A DNA stretch of 64,000 nucleotides from Roseomonas sp. GC11 (GCF_024437745.1 NZ_JANFNY010000008.1:19304-83303); one strand, 5' to 3'; shown: positions 7,784 through 19,827, counted from the stretch's first letter. Notes: generated by a model from the letters alone, not told the origin. A program made the numbers and translations.

Positions 7784-8728
7784 ATGCCGATCCATATCCC
7801 CCGGGGCTGGGAATTGCCGGACTCCGCCGCCACGCCGGAGCATCTGGTGCTGGGGCGGCGCCGGGCGATGGGGCTGGGGGCCGGGCTGATCGCCGGCGGC
7901 CTCGCCGCCCCGGCCCTGGCCCAGGCGCCCGCCTCCGGCCTGGCGGCGATGCGCAACACCCGCTACCCCGCCGAACGCGCCCTGACCCCGGAGCGCGATG
8001 CCACCAGCTACAACAACTACTACGAGTTCGGCAGCAGCAAGAGCGTGGCCGCCACCGCCCAGCGCCTGCCGCTTCGCCCCTGGAGCATCAAGCTGGAAGG
8101 GCTGGTCGAGAAGCCGCAGGAAATCGGGCTGGACGACCTCCTGAAGCGCGTCAGCCTGGAAGAGCGCGTCCTGCGGCACCGCTGCGTCGAGGCCTGGGCC
8201 ATGACCGTGCCCTGGACCGGCTTCGCCATGAGCGAGCTGCTGAAAATCGCCGCCCCGCTGGCCAGCGCGAAATACGTCGTGTTCGAGACGCTGCGCGACC
8301 CCGCCATTATGCCCGGCCTGCGCCAGAGCTGGTATCCCTGGCCCTATATCGAGGGCTGCACCATCGCCGAGGCGGCGAATGAAATGTGCTTCATGGCGGT
8401 GGGCCTCTATGGCAAGCCGCTGCCGCCGCAGAATGGCGGGCCGCTGCGCGTGCTCTTTCCCTGGAAATACGGGTTCAAGAGCGGCAAGTCCCTCGCCACC
8501 ATCCGCTTCACCGAGACCCGGCCGGTCAGCTTCTGGGAGAAGCTGCAATCCAGCGAATACGGCTTCTGGGCCAATGTGAACCCCGAGGTGCCGCATCCGC
8601 GCTGGAGCCAGGCCACCGAGCGCCTCCTCGGCAGCGATGAGCGCGTGCCGACGAAGCTCTTCAATGGTTATGGCGCCTTTGTCGCCGATCTTTATCAGGG
8701 GCTGGAGAAGGAACGGCTCTTCGTGTGA
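7784..8728 (+). CDS. msrP: Protein-methionine-sulfoxide reductase catalytic subunit MsrP (YedY)
   Basis: 314-residue molybdenum enzyme that repairs oxidised methionines in periplasmic proteins. The N-terminus has a twin-arginine signal (RRRAMGLGAGLIAGG, about residues 25-39) ending in ALA-QA, so the folded cofactor-loaded protein is exported by Tat, whose tatB and tatC genes lie at the right of the window. The Mo-coordinating cysteine is Cys134 in LRHRCVEAWAMTVPW; the C-terminal half has WKYGFKSGKS and FWANVNPEVPHPRWSQA, all diagnostic of YedY. An AGGGAGAG ribosome site precedes the ATG. The haem partner MsrQ, usually the next gene, is absent; the next gene is a NUDIX hydrolase on the other strand. 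Confidence 0.95.
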   Translation: MPIHIPRGWELPDSAATPEHLVLGRRRAMGLGAGLIAGGLAAPALAQAPASGLAAMRNTRYPAERALTPERDATSYNNYYEFGSSKSVAATAQRLPLRPWSIKLEGLVEKPQEIGLDDLLKRVSLEERVLRHRCVEAWAMTVPWTGFAMSELLKIAAPLASAKYVVFETLRDPAIMPGLRQSWYPWPYIEGCTIAEAANEMCFMAVGLYGKPLPPQNGGPLRVLFPWKYGFKSGKSLATIRFTETRPVSFWEKLQSSEYGFWANVNPEVPHPRWSQATERLLGSDERVPTKLFNGYGAFVADLYQGLEKERLFV

Positions 8729-8736
8729 CAGGGAGA

Positions 8737-8785
8737 GCAGGGGCTCCGCCCCTGCGACCCCGCCGGGGTAGCAGGGCTACCCCGG
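8737..8785. terminator. Two tandem perfect hairpins between convergent msrP and NUDIX genes
   Basis: GCAGGGGC/GCCCCTGC with loop TCC spans 8737-8755, and CCGGGGTAGC/GCTACCCCGG with loop AGG spans 8763-8785. They fill the 66-base gap between the two stop codons. Both have three-base loops and no T-run. They probably end or protect transcripts from both directions. Confidence 0.55.
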
Positions 8786-8794
8786 ACCCCGCCC

Positions 8795-9235
8795 TCAGGG
8801 GAGCTCGGCGAGGCGGCGGCGGCCCTCGGCGATGGCACGCAGTGCCTCGGGCCAGAGGCCGAGGCCGGCCACCTCCCCGGGGGAGAACCAGCGCGCCTCG
8901 CTGACGTCATCCCCGGCCACCGGCTCGCCCGACAGCCAGCGCCCGGCGAAGTCGATGATGGTGTAGTGGAAGCGCACCCGGCCCGCCGCATCCTCGGTCA
9001 GGGCATCCACCACCACAGCCAGGGCCAGCGGGCCGACCTCGATGCCCGTCTCCTCGCGCAATTCACGCCGCGCGGCGGCCTCGGCCGTCTCGCCCAGATG
9101 CTGCGCCCCGCCGGGGATGGACCACTCCCCCTGGCGCGGGGGCTTGCCGCGGCGGACCAGCAGCACATCCTCCCCCCGGAAGGCGATCAGGCCAATCCCG
9201 ACCCAGGGGCGGTCCGGGTAGTCCCGCGCGCTCAC
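8795..9235 (-). CDS. NUDIX hydrolase
   Basis: 146 residues from a GTG at 9235 that overlaps the TGA of the upstream DUF4340 gene (GTGA). This start was preferred because the N-terminal family strand WVGIGLIAFRGEDVLLVRRG begins eleven residues later; the frame further upstream only reads through a tandem repeat as Cys-Pro-Pro-Ser units. The complete NUDIX box (G x5 E x7 R E U x E E x G U) is present at about residues 43-65, with ARRELREETGI as its core, so metal binding and pyrophosphate cleavage should be intact. The family hydrolyses nucleoside diphosphate derivatives; the substrate is not evident. It is the last gene of the Gld-like ABC operon. Confidence 0.9.
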   Translation of the reverse strand: MSARDYPDRPWVGIGLIAFRGEDVLLVRRGKPPRQGEWSIPGGAQHLGETAEAAARRELREETGIEVGPLALAVVVDALTEDAAGRVRFHYTIIDFAGRWLSGEPVAGDDVSEARWFSPGEVAGLGLWPEALRAIAEGRRRLAELP

Positions 9236-10338
9236 GGGCGACCAGGGGCAGGAGGGGGGGCAGGAGGGGGGGCAGGAGGGGGGGCAGGAGGGGGGGCAGG
9301 AGGGGGGGCAGGAGAGGGGGCTGGGGCGGCGGCGGGTTCCGGCCTCAGGGCTTCCAGCCGGGGCAGCAGGCTCTTCTCGCGCCATTCGGGAACCTGATAG
9401 GCCCAGCCCTGCCAGCGCCCATTCAGCGCCGCCGCCTCCGGGCTGTCCCCCTCGGCCTTCAGCAGCAGCCAGAGCGCGGCCTCCTTCCGGCGCAGCGCCA
9501 CCGTGATGGCGAGGCCATCGGTGAAGCCGAAGCGCGCTGTGCCCAGCAGATCACCCGGCACATCGGCCGCGCGCTGCACGTCAGTCAGCGTCAGGAATTC
9601 GAAGGCCCCGGCGATGGCGTCGATGGTGGCGGGTTCGGGCGCGGGGGTATCGGCCGGCTCGGTGATGGCCAGCCGCCCCTCCGGCCCGCCATCGGCCCGG
9701 CGCAGTTCCAGCGGCGCCTCGCCCTCCCGCCGGATGCTGGCGGAGAGCATCCGGTCGCGCGGCAGATTGGCGATGTCGCGGTCGATCCAGAGCTGGGCAT
9801 CCGCCTCCAGCGGCAGGCGGCCTTCGGCCAGCCAGGTCTGGCTGTCGCCGGGGCGGCGGACATAGACGCTCTCCGGCACATTCCCCTGCACCCGCACACG
9901 GCGCCGGCCCACCAGCAATTCGGCGATCGGCTGCCCCGCCCCGTCCAGCACCCGCAGCAGCGAGGCGGTGGAGCCAGGCTTGCCGATCTCCTCCAGCCCC
10001 AGCCGCTCGAAATTCTCCGGGTTGGTGGTGCGCGGCTCGGTCAGGCGCAGCTCGGTCAGGCCGACCAGGATTTCCCGCACCTTCTCCTGCCGCACCGGAT
10101 AGCCGGCGGTATCGGGCAGCACCCAGAGATCGCCCGGCCGGCGCAGCAGGGTCAGGCTGGCCTCGTGCCGCCGCACCTCGATGCGCATGGCCCCGGCGAG
10201 GCGGGCGGCGAGATTCTGGAACATCAGCGGCGCGGTGCCGGGGTCGCGCGGCGCCGGGCCGCCCTGGCCCAGCGCGAGCACGGCAGCGGCCGAGGCCAGC
10301 GCGGCCCCGCCCAGAATCAACAGGCTCCGGCGTTCCAT
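9232..10338 (-). CDS. DUF4340 domain-containing protein
   Basis: 368 residues with one N-terminal membrane anchor or signal (LLILGGAALASAAAVLALG) and a periplasmic body typical of DUF4340, including PGDLWVLPDTAGYPVRQEKV and LLVGRRRVRVQGNVPESVYV-type strands. DUF4340 proteins regularly accompany GldG-like proteins and ABC-2 permeases; their molecular role is not established. The C-terminus is a run of Pro-Pro-Ala-Pro units encoded by a 12-base tandem repeat, which may vary in length. A strong GAGGAGGAAGAG ribosome site precedes the ATG, 13 bases after the stop of the gldG-like gene. The stop overlaps the NUDIX start. Confidence 0.88.
   Translation of the reverse strand: MERRSLLILGGAALASAAAVLALGQGGPAPRDPGTAPLMFQNLAARLAGAMRIEVRRHEASLTLLRRPGDLWVLPDTAGYPVRQEKVREILVGLTELRLTEPRTTNPENFERLGLEEIGKPGSTASLLRVLDGAGQPIAELLVGRRRVRVQGNVPESVYVRRPGDSQTWLAEGRLPLEADAQLWIDRDIANLPRDRMLSASIRREGEAPLELRRADGGPEGRLAITEPADTPAPEPATIDAIAGAFEFLTLTDVQRAADVPGDLLGTARFGFTDGLAITVALRRKEAALWLLLKAEGDSPEAAALNGRWQGWAYQVPEWREKSLLPRLEALRPEPAAAPAPSPAPPPAPPPAPPPAPPPAPPPAPGRP
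9245..9316. repeat. 12-base minisatellite, about six units
   Basis: The unit GGCAGGAGGGGG repeats with exact 12-base spacing (the CA dinucleotides fall at 9249, 9261, 9273, 9285, 9297 and 9309). On the minus strand it encodes the Pro-rich tail of the DUF4340 protein; unit loss or gain keeps that frame. The plus strand, which is the template for this operon, has G-runs able to form G-quadruplexes. Confidence 0.9.
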
Positions 10339-10351
10339 GGCCTCTTCCTCC

Positions 10352-12304
10352 TCAGGCGCGGGCGGCGGCGCGGCGCCGGCTGCGCAGCACCGCCAGCCCC
10401 AGGGCGAAGGCCGTCAGCAGCGCCGGGACCAGGGCGATGTTAAGGATCCGCAGCCTGCGCTCCAGCCCCTCGATATCCCGCCGCAATTCCAGCTGCACGG
10501 CGCGCAGCTGGCCGCGCGTGGCGACGATCTCGGCCCGCGCGCGGTCGATCTCGGCGCGCTGGTCGGGGGTGATGACGCTCTGGGTGGTATTGCGCTCGCC
10601 CGACGCGGCGGTCCCCTGGCGCAGCTGGCGCAGGCGGCGCTCAGTGGCCTCCAGCCGCTGGGTCAGCGCCTGCTCGGTCTGGCGGTAATGCGCCTCCGCC
10701 TCGCGCCGCATCTCCTCCACCACGCCGAAGGGGCGCAGCGACTCCCCGCGCGAGCGCAGGCTGATCAGCGCATCGCCGCCGGCCAGCGTGTCCGTCAGGT
10801 TGGCGATCAGCGCGCCATTGTCGCTGAAGGGCGTGGCCACCTGCTGGCCGAAGAAATCCTGCACCTGGACCCAGAAGCGGTCCTCCAGCAGGTCCGAATC
10901 ATTGGCGATGACGAGGTTGGCCGGCCCCGTGCTCTGCGCCAGATGGGCGGGGAAATCGGCCGGGCGCGTGGTGCCCTCGGGCGGCGGCGGCGGGCCGTCG
11001 GGGAAGGCGCTGCGCAGGATGCCGCGGGCGCGCGCCACCAGCACATAGCGCTGCCCGTCGGGCTTGAAGCCGGCCAGGAGCTGCGCCGGGTTCGGGTTGC
11101 TGCGCACCTTCGCCGCATCCACCAGCATGGCGCGGTCGCTGCTGGTGATCAGCGGCGTGAACTCGATGCCCGCGCCCTCCCGGCGCCGCACGGGGCCGGC
11201 CGAGGCAAAGGTGACCTGCTGGAGGTCCGCCGTCGCCACATCGCCATGGCTGAGGGAGTCCCCCGTGGCGTTGAACCAGGCGAGATAGTCCACCGCCTGG
11301 AGCCGGTCCTGCGGATTGGCGCGCACGCGCCAGGCCCCGCGCTGGTCCAGCACCACCTTGTCCGCCGGCGTCTCGATGCCCCAGGCATTCAGCAGCCGGT
11401 CCAGGCTGGAGGCGGTCTCGGCCGGCGGCTGGCCCATCGGGCCGGGGCGGCTGGCCTGGCCCTCGCTGTGCGGGTCCGTCATCACGAAGAGCTTGCCGCC
11501 GCGCATGACGAACTGGTCGATGGCGTAGAGCGTCGTCTCCGGCAGGCCCTGCGGCTGGGCGATGATCAGCACCTGCGTATCGGCCGGGATCACCGGCGTA
11601 TCGGCAGCCACCTCGCGCAGGGTGAAGAACTGGCGCAGCTGGTTGGCCACGACATAGGGCTGCCCGGCGCCGGGGACGCGCATCATCATGGCCCGCGGGT
11701 CGCCATTCACCGGCAGGGCCGAGAGCAGCCCGACCACCGGGCGCTTCGGGTTGGACAGCTCATAGACCAGCCGCGTCAGGTCGTATTCCAGGAAGCGCTC
11801 GCGCTCCGGCTGGAGGAAGGGCAGCACCCGCTCGTCATCCAGCAGATTATGCCCGGCGAGGCCGAAATAGACCTGCTCGCCGGACTGGTCAATCGGCACG
11901 GCCTGGATGCCGGCGGCCATCGCCCGGTCCTCGGTGTCCGAATAAGGCTCGGGGTCGAGGTATTCGAGGCGGATCCTGCCCTCGGAGACAGCGGCGTATT
12001 CCTGCAGCATCTCCCGCACCCGGTCGGCATAGGCGCCATAGAGCGGGATGCTGCTGCCGAGGCGGCTGGAATAGTAGAGCCGCAGCGTGATCGGGTCCTG
12101 CAACCCGGTCAGCACCTGCCGCGTGCCGTCGGAGAGGGTGTAGAGATGCTGCTGCGTCAGGTCGAGCCGCAGGCGCGGCAGGGCCCGGTCCACCAGCAGG
12201 TTGGCCGAGACCGCCAGCACCAGCGCCGCCCCCAGCCCGCCCAGGGAATAGGCGAGGCGGCGGGAGGCGGGCTTCGGCGCGGGAAGGGGGGTGGCGTCGC
12301 TCAT
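10352..12304 (-). CDS. GldG-like ABC-type transport auxiliary protein
   Basis: 650 residues: a membrane helix at about 18-38, a large periplasmic domain with LDLTQQHLYTLSDGTRQVL, the signature start of GldG/DUF7088 proteins, a central part with VLIIAQPQGLP and GGKLFVMTDPHSEG, a coiled-coil stretch rich in Arg, Glu and Gln at about 545-625, and a C-terminal membrane helix. GldG was named for gliding motility in Bacteroidetes, where it works with GldF and GldA, but homologues occur widely in non-gliding proteobacteria, where the transported substrate is unknown. Its ATG at 12304 follows the stop of the permease gene by three bases. Confidence 0.88.
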   Translation of the reverse strand: MSDATPLPAPKPASRRLAYSLGGLGAALVLAVSANLLVDRALPRLRLDLTQQHLYTLSDGTRQVLTGLQDPITLRLYYSSRLGSSIPLYGAYADRVREMLQEYAAVSEGRIRLEYLDPEPYSDTEDRAMAAGIQAVPIDQSGEQVYFGLAGHNLLDDERVLPFLQPERERFLEYDLTRLVYELSNPKRPVVGLLSALPVNGDPRAMMMRVPGAGQPYVVANQLRQFFTLREVAADTPVIPADTQVLIIAQPQGLPETTLYAIDQFVMRGGKLFVMTDPHSEGQASRPGPMGQPPAETASSLDRLLNAWGIETPADKVVLDQRGAWRVRANPQDRLQAVDYLAWFNATGDSLSHGDVATADLQQVTFASAGPVRRREGAGIEFTPLITSSDRAMLVDAAKVRSNPNPAQLLAGFKPDGQRYVLVARARGILRSAFPDGPPPPPEGTTRPADFPAHLAQSTGPANLVIANDSDLLEDRFWVQVQDFFGQQVATPFSDNGALIANLTDTLAGGDALISLRSRGESLRPFGVVEEMRREAEAHYRQTEQALTQRLEATERRLRQLRQGTAASGERNTTQSVITPDQRAEIDRARAEIVATRGQLRAVQLELRRDIEGLERRLRILNIALVPALLTAFALGLAVLRSRRRAAARA

Positions 12305-12307
12305 GGC

Positions 12308-13039
12308 TCAGTCCGCCTTGCGATGGTCAACGGCCACGGCATTGGCGAAGAGCCAGAAGCCGATGAAGCTGGCGAAGAAGACGAGGTCGCGCAGCGCCAC
12401 CACGCCGCGCGCGAAGCCGCCCAGCCGCTCGGTGACCGAGAGGCCGCGGGCGATCTCCGCCAGCAGCGGCAGGCGGACGGAGAGGAACTCCGTCACCACC
12501 GGGCTGCCGGCGGCGGCGAAGAGGAAGCACACCGCGACGGCCAGGACAAAGGCGATGACCTGGTTCTTGGTCAGGGCCGAGATGGCCGCGCCCACCGCCA
12601 GATAGGCCCCCGCCACCAGCAGGCAGCCGAGATAGCCGGTGAGGATGACGCCATTATCCGGCTCGCCCAGATAGTTGACGGTGAGCACCAGCGGGAAGGT
12701 CAGCGCCAGGGCGATGGCGCAGAAGGCCCAGGCCGCCAGGAACTTGCCCAGCACCGCCTGCCCCTGGGTGAGCGGCAGGGTCAGCAGCAGCTCGATGGTG
12801 CCGAGGCGCCGTTCCTCCGCCCAGAGCCGCATGGTCAGGGCGGGGACGAGGAAGAGGAACAGCCAGGGGACGAAGCCGAAGAAGGGCTGCAGATCCGCCG
12901 TGCCGCGGCCGAAGAAATTGCCCAGCGTAAAGGTCAGCGCCCCGGACATCACCAGGAAGATGACGATGAAGACACAGGCGACGGGGGTGGCGAAATAGCC
13001 GGCCAGCTCGCGCCGCGCGATGGTGAGGGCGGGGCGCAT
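12308..13039 (-). CDS. ABC-2 type permease, GldF-like
   Basis: 243 residues with six predicted membrane helices. The N-terminal MRPALTIARRELAGYFATPVACVF is the usual beginning of ABC-2 permeases that pair with GldA-like ATPases, with amphipathic ARRELAGYF before the first helix and TMRLWAEERRLGTIELLLTLP after the second. The ATG overlaps the stop of the ATPase gene by one base (TGATG), so the two are translationally coupled. It supplies the membrane channel of the transporter whose large periplasmic part is the GldG-like protein. Confidence 0.9.
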   Translation of the reverse strand: MRPALTIARRELAGYFATPVACVFIVIFLVMSGALTFTLGNFFGRGTADLQPFFGFVPWLFLFLVPALTMRLWAEERRLGTIELLLTLPLTQGQAVLGKFLAAWAFCAIALALTFPLVLTVNYLGEPDNGVILTGYLGCLLVAGAYLAVGAAISALTKNQVIAFVLAVAVCFLFAAAGSPVVTEFLSVRLPLLAEIARGLSVTERLGGFARGVVALRDLVFFASFIGFWLFANAVAVDHRKAD

Positions 13040-13767
13040 CAGGCGGCGTCCTTCGGCAGGGTGAGGGCGCGGAAGACAGCCTCCAGCGAGGGGCCGCGCC
13101 GGGCGAGATCAGCCGGGGTGGCATCGGCCAGCACCCTGCCGCGCGCGATGATGATGGCGCGGGTGCAGAGGACCGAGACCTCTTCCAGGATATGGGTGGA
13201 GATGATGATGGCCTTGTGCGGCGCCATCTGGCCGATCAGGCGGCGCACCTCGTGCTTCTGGTTGGGGTCGAGGCCATCGGTCGGCTCGTCGAGCACCAGA
13301 ACCGGCGGGTCGTGCAACAACGATTGCGCAAGGCCGACACGGCGCTTGAAGCCCTTCGAGAGGGTTTCCACCGGCTGCAGCCGCACCCCCTCCAGCATGG
13401 TGAGGCGCATGGCATGGGCCACGCGGTCCGCCGCCTCGCTGCCATGGAAGCCGCGCACCCGCGCGACGAAGCTCAGGAAGGCGGAGACCGTCATCTCCGG
13501 ATAGGTCGGCGCGCCCTCCGGCAGGTAGCCGAGGTTGCGCTTGGCGGCCACGGGGCGGTCCACCACATCCTCGCCGCAGATGCGGGCGGTGCCGGCGCTC
13601 GGCGTCATGAAGCCGGCCAGCATCTTCATGGTGGTGGATTTGCCCGCCCCGTTCGGGCCGAGGAAGCCGAGCACCTCGCCCCGGGCCACGGTGAAGGACA
13701 CGTCGTCGACGGCGGTGAAGCCGCCGAACCGCTTGGTGAGGCGGTCGATCTCGATCAGCGCGGGCAA
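13039..13767 (-). CDS. ABC transporter ATP-binding protein, GldA/NatA-like
   Basis: 242-residue cytoplasmic ATPase. Walker A GPNGAGKST is at 37-45, the signature LSKGFKRRVGLAQ at about 136-148 (SKGF replaces the usual SGGQ, normal in this subfamily), Walker B VLVLDE at 156-161 and the switch histidine in ISTHILEE. The start is a TTG at 13767: an AGGGGA ribosome site lies eight bases upstream and the only nearby ATG (13775) is out of frame and meets a stop after a few codons. First gene of a five-gene operon with permease, GldG-like, DUF4340 and NUDIX genes. Confidence 0.9.
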   Translation of the reverse strand: MPALIEIDRLTKRFGGFTAVDDVSFTVARGEVLGFLGPNGAGKSTTMKMLAGFMTPSAGTARICGEDVVDRPVAAKRNLGYLPEGAPTYPEMTVSAFLSFVARVRGFHGSEAADRVAHAMRLTMLEGVRLQPVETLSKGFKRRVGLAQSLLHDPPVLVLDEPTDGLDPNQKHEVRRLIGQMAPHKAIIISTHILEEVSVLCTRAIIIARGRVLADATPADLARRGPSLEAVFRALTLPKDAA

Positions 13768-13775
13768 GCGGGCAT

Positions 13776-13781
13776 TCCCCT
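13776..13781 (-). promoter_or_regulatory. Ribosome binding site that decides a TTG start
   Basis: AGGGGA on the minus strand, with eight bases to the TTG at 13767. It supports this rare start over an out-of-frame ATG at 13775 for the GldA-like ATPase. Confidence 0.55.
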
Positions 13782-13883
13782 GAAGGAGCGAAGTGCTCCG
13801 GGTTTAATCGGGGCAGGGGCCATTGCAACCCCTTGGCCTGTATCGAAGCGTGGCATCGCGTGGCGGAAGGGCACCCCGCCGGT

Positions 13884-15935
13884 TCAGCCGGCGGCCAGCG
13901 GGGCCAGGGTGAGGTCATGCCCGAACAGCGCCAGCAGGAGCCGCGCCGCCCGCCCGCGCGGAGTGGCGGAGAGGTCCGGGTCCTTCTCCAGCAGCAGGGC
14001 GGCATCCTGGTGGGCCATGCGGATCAGCCCGCCATGGCGCTGCGGGTCGGCGAGCCGCCGGCCCATATGCCCGGCCTGCCGCACCCCCAGCGCATCGCCG
14101 CCGCCGCGGTAATCCAGGTCGGCATCGGCGATGACGAAGCCGTCCTGCGTCTCGCGCAGCACGGCGAGGCGGCGCTGCTCCGAGTCGTTCAGCTCGGCCG
14201 AGGGCAGCAGCAGGCAGAAGGACTGCGCCTTGCCCCGCCCTACCCGCCCGCGCAGCTGGTGCAGGGCGGCGAGGCCGAAGCGCTCCGCCTGCTCGATGAT
14301 CATGATGGTCGCCTCCGGCACATCCACGCCCACCTCGACCACGGTGGTGGCGACCAGCAGCTGCGCCCGGCCGGCGGCGAAATCGGCCAGGGCGGCCTCG
14401 CGCACATCCAGCTTCTGCGCGCCATGGGCGAGGCGCACCTTCCCCCCGAAAATGGCAGCCAGCTCGGCATAGGTGGTCTCGGCGGCGGCATTGTCGTGCT
14501 TCTCGCCTTCCTCGACGGCGCGCACCACCCAATAGGCGCGGTGCCCCTCGGCGAAGGCGGCGCGCAGCCGGGCCACCAGCTCCTCCCGCCGCTCGCGGCT
14601 GACGATGCGGGTGATGATGGGCTGCCGCCCGGCGGGCAGGCCCTCCAGCCGGCTCACCGCCATCTCGCCCCACTGGGTCAGCAGCAGGGTGCGGGGGATG
14701 GGGGTGGCGGTCATCACCAGCACGTCGGTCGTGCCCTTCTCGGTCAGCGCCAGGCGCTGGGCGACGCCGAAGCGGTGCTGCTCATCCACCACCACGAGGC
14801 CGAGATCGCGGAAGACCACCCCTTCCTCGATCAGCGCATGGGTGCCGATGACGAGGGGGATGGTGCCATCCGCGAGCCCCGCCAGGACACGCCGGCGCTC
14901 CTTCCCCTTCACCGAGCCGGCGAGCAGGGCGCAGGCCACCCCGGCGGCGCCGGCCAGCTTCTCCAGTGTGCGGAGATGCTGGCGGGCGAGCAGCTCGGTG
15001 GGGGCCATCAGCGCCGCCTGGGCGCCGCCCTCCACCGCGCGCAGCATGGCCATGACGGCCACCAGCGTCTTGCCGGCGCCGACATCGCCCTGCAACAGGC
15101 GCAGCATGCGGCGCGGCGCGGCGAGATCGGCATCGATCTCGGCGATGGCGCGGGCCTGCCCCGGGGTGGGCGGGTGGCCGAAGGCGTGCAGGGCGGCGGC
15201 GCGCAGGCGACTGTCGCCGGTCAGGCTGCGGCCGGGGCGTTGCAGCACGCTGCGCCGCACCAGCCCGATGGCCAGCTGCCCGGCCAGCAATTCGTCATAG
15301 GCGAGGCGGTCGCGCGGGGCGTCCTCCGGGGCCTCCTCCGGGGCCTGGAGGGCATGCAGCGCGGCGGCGAAGCCCGGCCAGCGGCGGCGCGCCAGCAGGT
15401 GCGGGTCCTGCCATTCCGGCAACTCGGGCAGCAGGGCCAGGGCCTCGGCCATCGCCCGGCCGAGGTCGCGCTGGCTCAACCCCTTGGCCAGCGGCCAGAT
15501 GGGCTGGAGGTCGGGGATGACATCGGGCGGCTCGACGAAATCCGGCGCCTCCATCTGCCAGCGGTCGCGGAAGCGCTTCATCCGGCCGGAGACGCGGCGC
15601 GGCGCCCCCTCCGGGTAGATCCGCCCGAGCCAGGGGCCGAGCCAGGAGCGGCGGCCGAAATAGATGAGGTCCACCGGACCCTCGGCCGAGTCGCAGCGCA
15701 CCGCCCAGGGCTGCACCGGGCTGCCCGGCGGAGCGATGCCGAGCACGCGCACCGCCAGGGTGGCGGCCTCGCCCTCACGCGGCTGGGTGTTGCGGCGGTC
15801 CTGGTAGCGCTCGGGCAGGTGGAAGAGCAGATCCATCACCCGCCCGCCCCCGACCAGGGCGGCAAGGCGCTTCCGCTTCTCCTCCGGTGCGGGCAGGCTG
15901 TCGAGCGGCGCGAAAAGCGGCGCCACACGATCCAT
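13884..15935 (-). CDS. recG: ATP-dependent DNA helicase RecG
   Basis: 683 residues from the ATG at 15935; an in-frame ATG at 15965 would add ten residues. The inner start has AGAGG at good spacing and fits the family N-terminus (VAPLFAPLDSL). RecG remodels stalled replication forks and branch-migrates Holliday junctions. An N-terminal wedge/OB domain (LLFHLPERYQD) is followed by the helicase core: Walker A GDVGAGKT at about 282, DEQH box VVDEQHRFG near 382, motif III TATPIPRT, and motif VI QLRGRVGRG. The C-terminus has the RecG-specific DLDYRGGGDALGVRQAGH. A hairpin (13876-13894) overlaps its stop codon. It is divergent from sdhE-mfd, an arrangement common in alphaproteobacteria. Confidence 0.97.
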   Translation of the reverse strand: MDRVAPLFAPLDSLPAPEEKRKRLAALVGGGRVMDLLFHLPERYQDRRNTQPREGEAATLAVRVLGIAPPGSPVQPWAVRCDSAEGPVDLIYFGRRSWLGPWLGRIYPEGAPRRVSGRMKRFRDRWQMEAPDFVEPPDVIPDLQPIWPLAKGLSQRDLGRAMAEALALLPELPEWQDPHLLARRRWPGFAAALHALQAPEEAPEDAPRDRLAYDELLAGQLAIGLVRRSVLQRPGRSLTGDSRLRAAALHAFGHPPTPGQARAIAEIDADLAAPRRMLRLLQGDVGAGKTLVAVMAMLRAVEGGAQAALMAPTELLARQHLRTLEKLAGAAGVACALLAGSVKGKERRRVLAGLADGTIPLVIGTHALIEEGVVFRDLGLVVVDEQHRFGVAQRLALTEKGTTDVLVMTATPIPRTLLLTQWGEMAVSRLEGLPAGRQPIITRIVSRERREELVARLRAAFAEGHRAYWVVRAVEEGEKHDNAAAETTYAELAAIFGGKVRLAHGAQKLDVREAALADFAAGRAQLLVATTVVEVGVDVPEATIMIIEQAERFGLAALHQLRGRVGRGKAQSFCLLLPSAELNDSEQRRLAVLRETQDGFVIADADLDYRGGGDALGVRQAGHMGRRLADPQRHGGLIRMAHQDAALLLEKDPDLSATPRGRAARLLLALFGHDLTLAPLAAG

Positions 15936-15999
15936 TTCGGCCTCTCGGGCTGACACGATTCCCATCCGCCTCTATATGCCAGCCTCCAGAGGCCGCGAC

Positions 16000-16337
16000 A
16001 TGTCCCAGACCGATCAAACCTCCCCTGACGAAAATTCCCCCGAACTCTCCCCGCGCCGGCGGCGGCTCCTGTTCCGCGCCAACCACCGCGGCACCAAGGA
16101 GACGGACCTGATGGTGGGCGGCTTCGTCAACCGCAACATCGCCACCTTCACCGAGGGCGAGCTGGACGAGCTGGAATCGGTGCTGGAACTGCTGGATGTC
16201 GATCTGGCGGACTGGCTCTCCGGCCGCCGCCCCATCCCGGCGGAGGTGGCCAGCCCCATGCTCTCCCGCATGGCCGAGGAATGCTCGCGCCGTGGCGCCG
16301 GCGTGCCCGAGGGCGCGCGCGAGGCCATGCCGCGCGG

Positions 16338-16341
<4 letters not shown>
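16000..16341 (+). CDS. sdhE: FAD assembly factor SdhE
   Basis: 113 residues from the ATG at 16000 (AGAGG upstream; an earlier in-frame ATG at 15976 adds eight residues). The protein helps attach FAD covalently to the flavoprotein subunit of succinate dehydrogenase. The essential RGxxE motif is present in FRANHRGTKETDLMVG, and GGFVNRNIATFTEGELDELE follows, as in yeast Sdh5/bacterial SdhE. The C-terminus, rich in Arg and Gly, is slightly longer than in E. coli. Its TGA overlaps the ATG of mfd (ATGA), so the two are co-translated. Confidence 0.95.
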
Positions 16342-19778
<3,437 letters not shown>

Positions 19779-19827
19779 CCGCTGCCGGGCGCCAGCGGCG
19801 CCCGGCCCTGGCAGAAAAGAAGGGGGC

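Noticed and set aside
9245..9316. Possible CRISPR-like array
   Set aside because: Units are contiguous 12-mers without spacers and encode a Pro-rich tail; no cas gene is present.
9236..9385. N-terminal extension of the NUDIX protein through Cys-Pro-Pro-Ser repeats
   Set aside because: It is the minisatellite read in another frame; the GTG at 9235 with GTGA coupling explains the start better.
10181..13504. Very long open frame (over 1,000 codons) antisense to the DUF4340, GldG-like, permease and ATPase genes
   Set aside because: GC-rich shadow frame: composition is dominated by Arg, Gly, Gln and His, it has no domain, and the opposite strand encodes clear conserved proteins.
13833..15953. 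706-codon open frame antisense to recG
   Set aside because: Shadow of recG; low-complexity translation without any recognisable motif.
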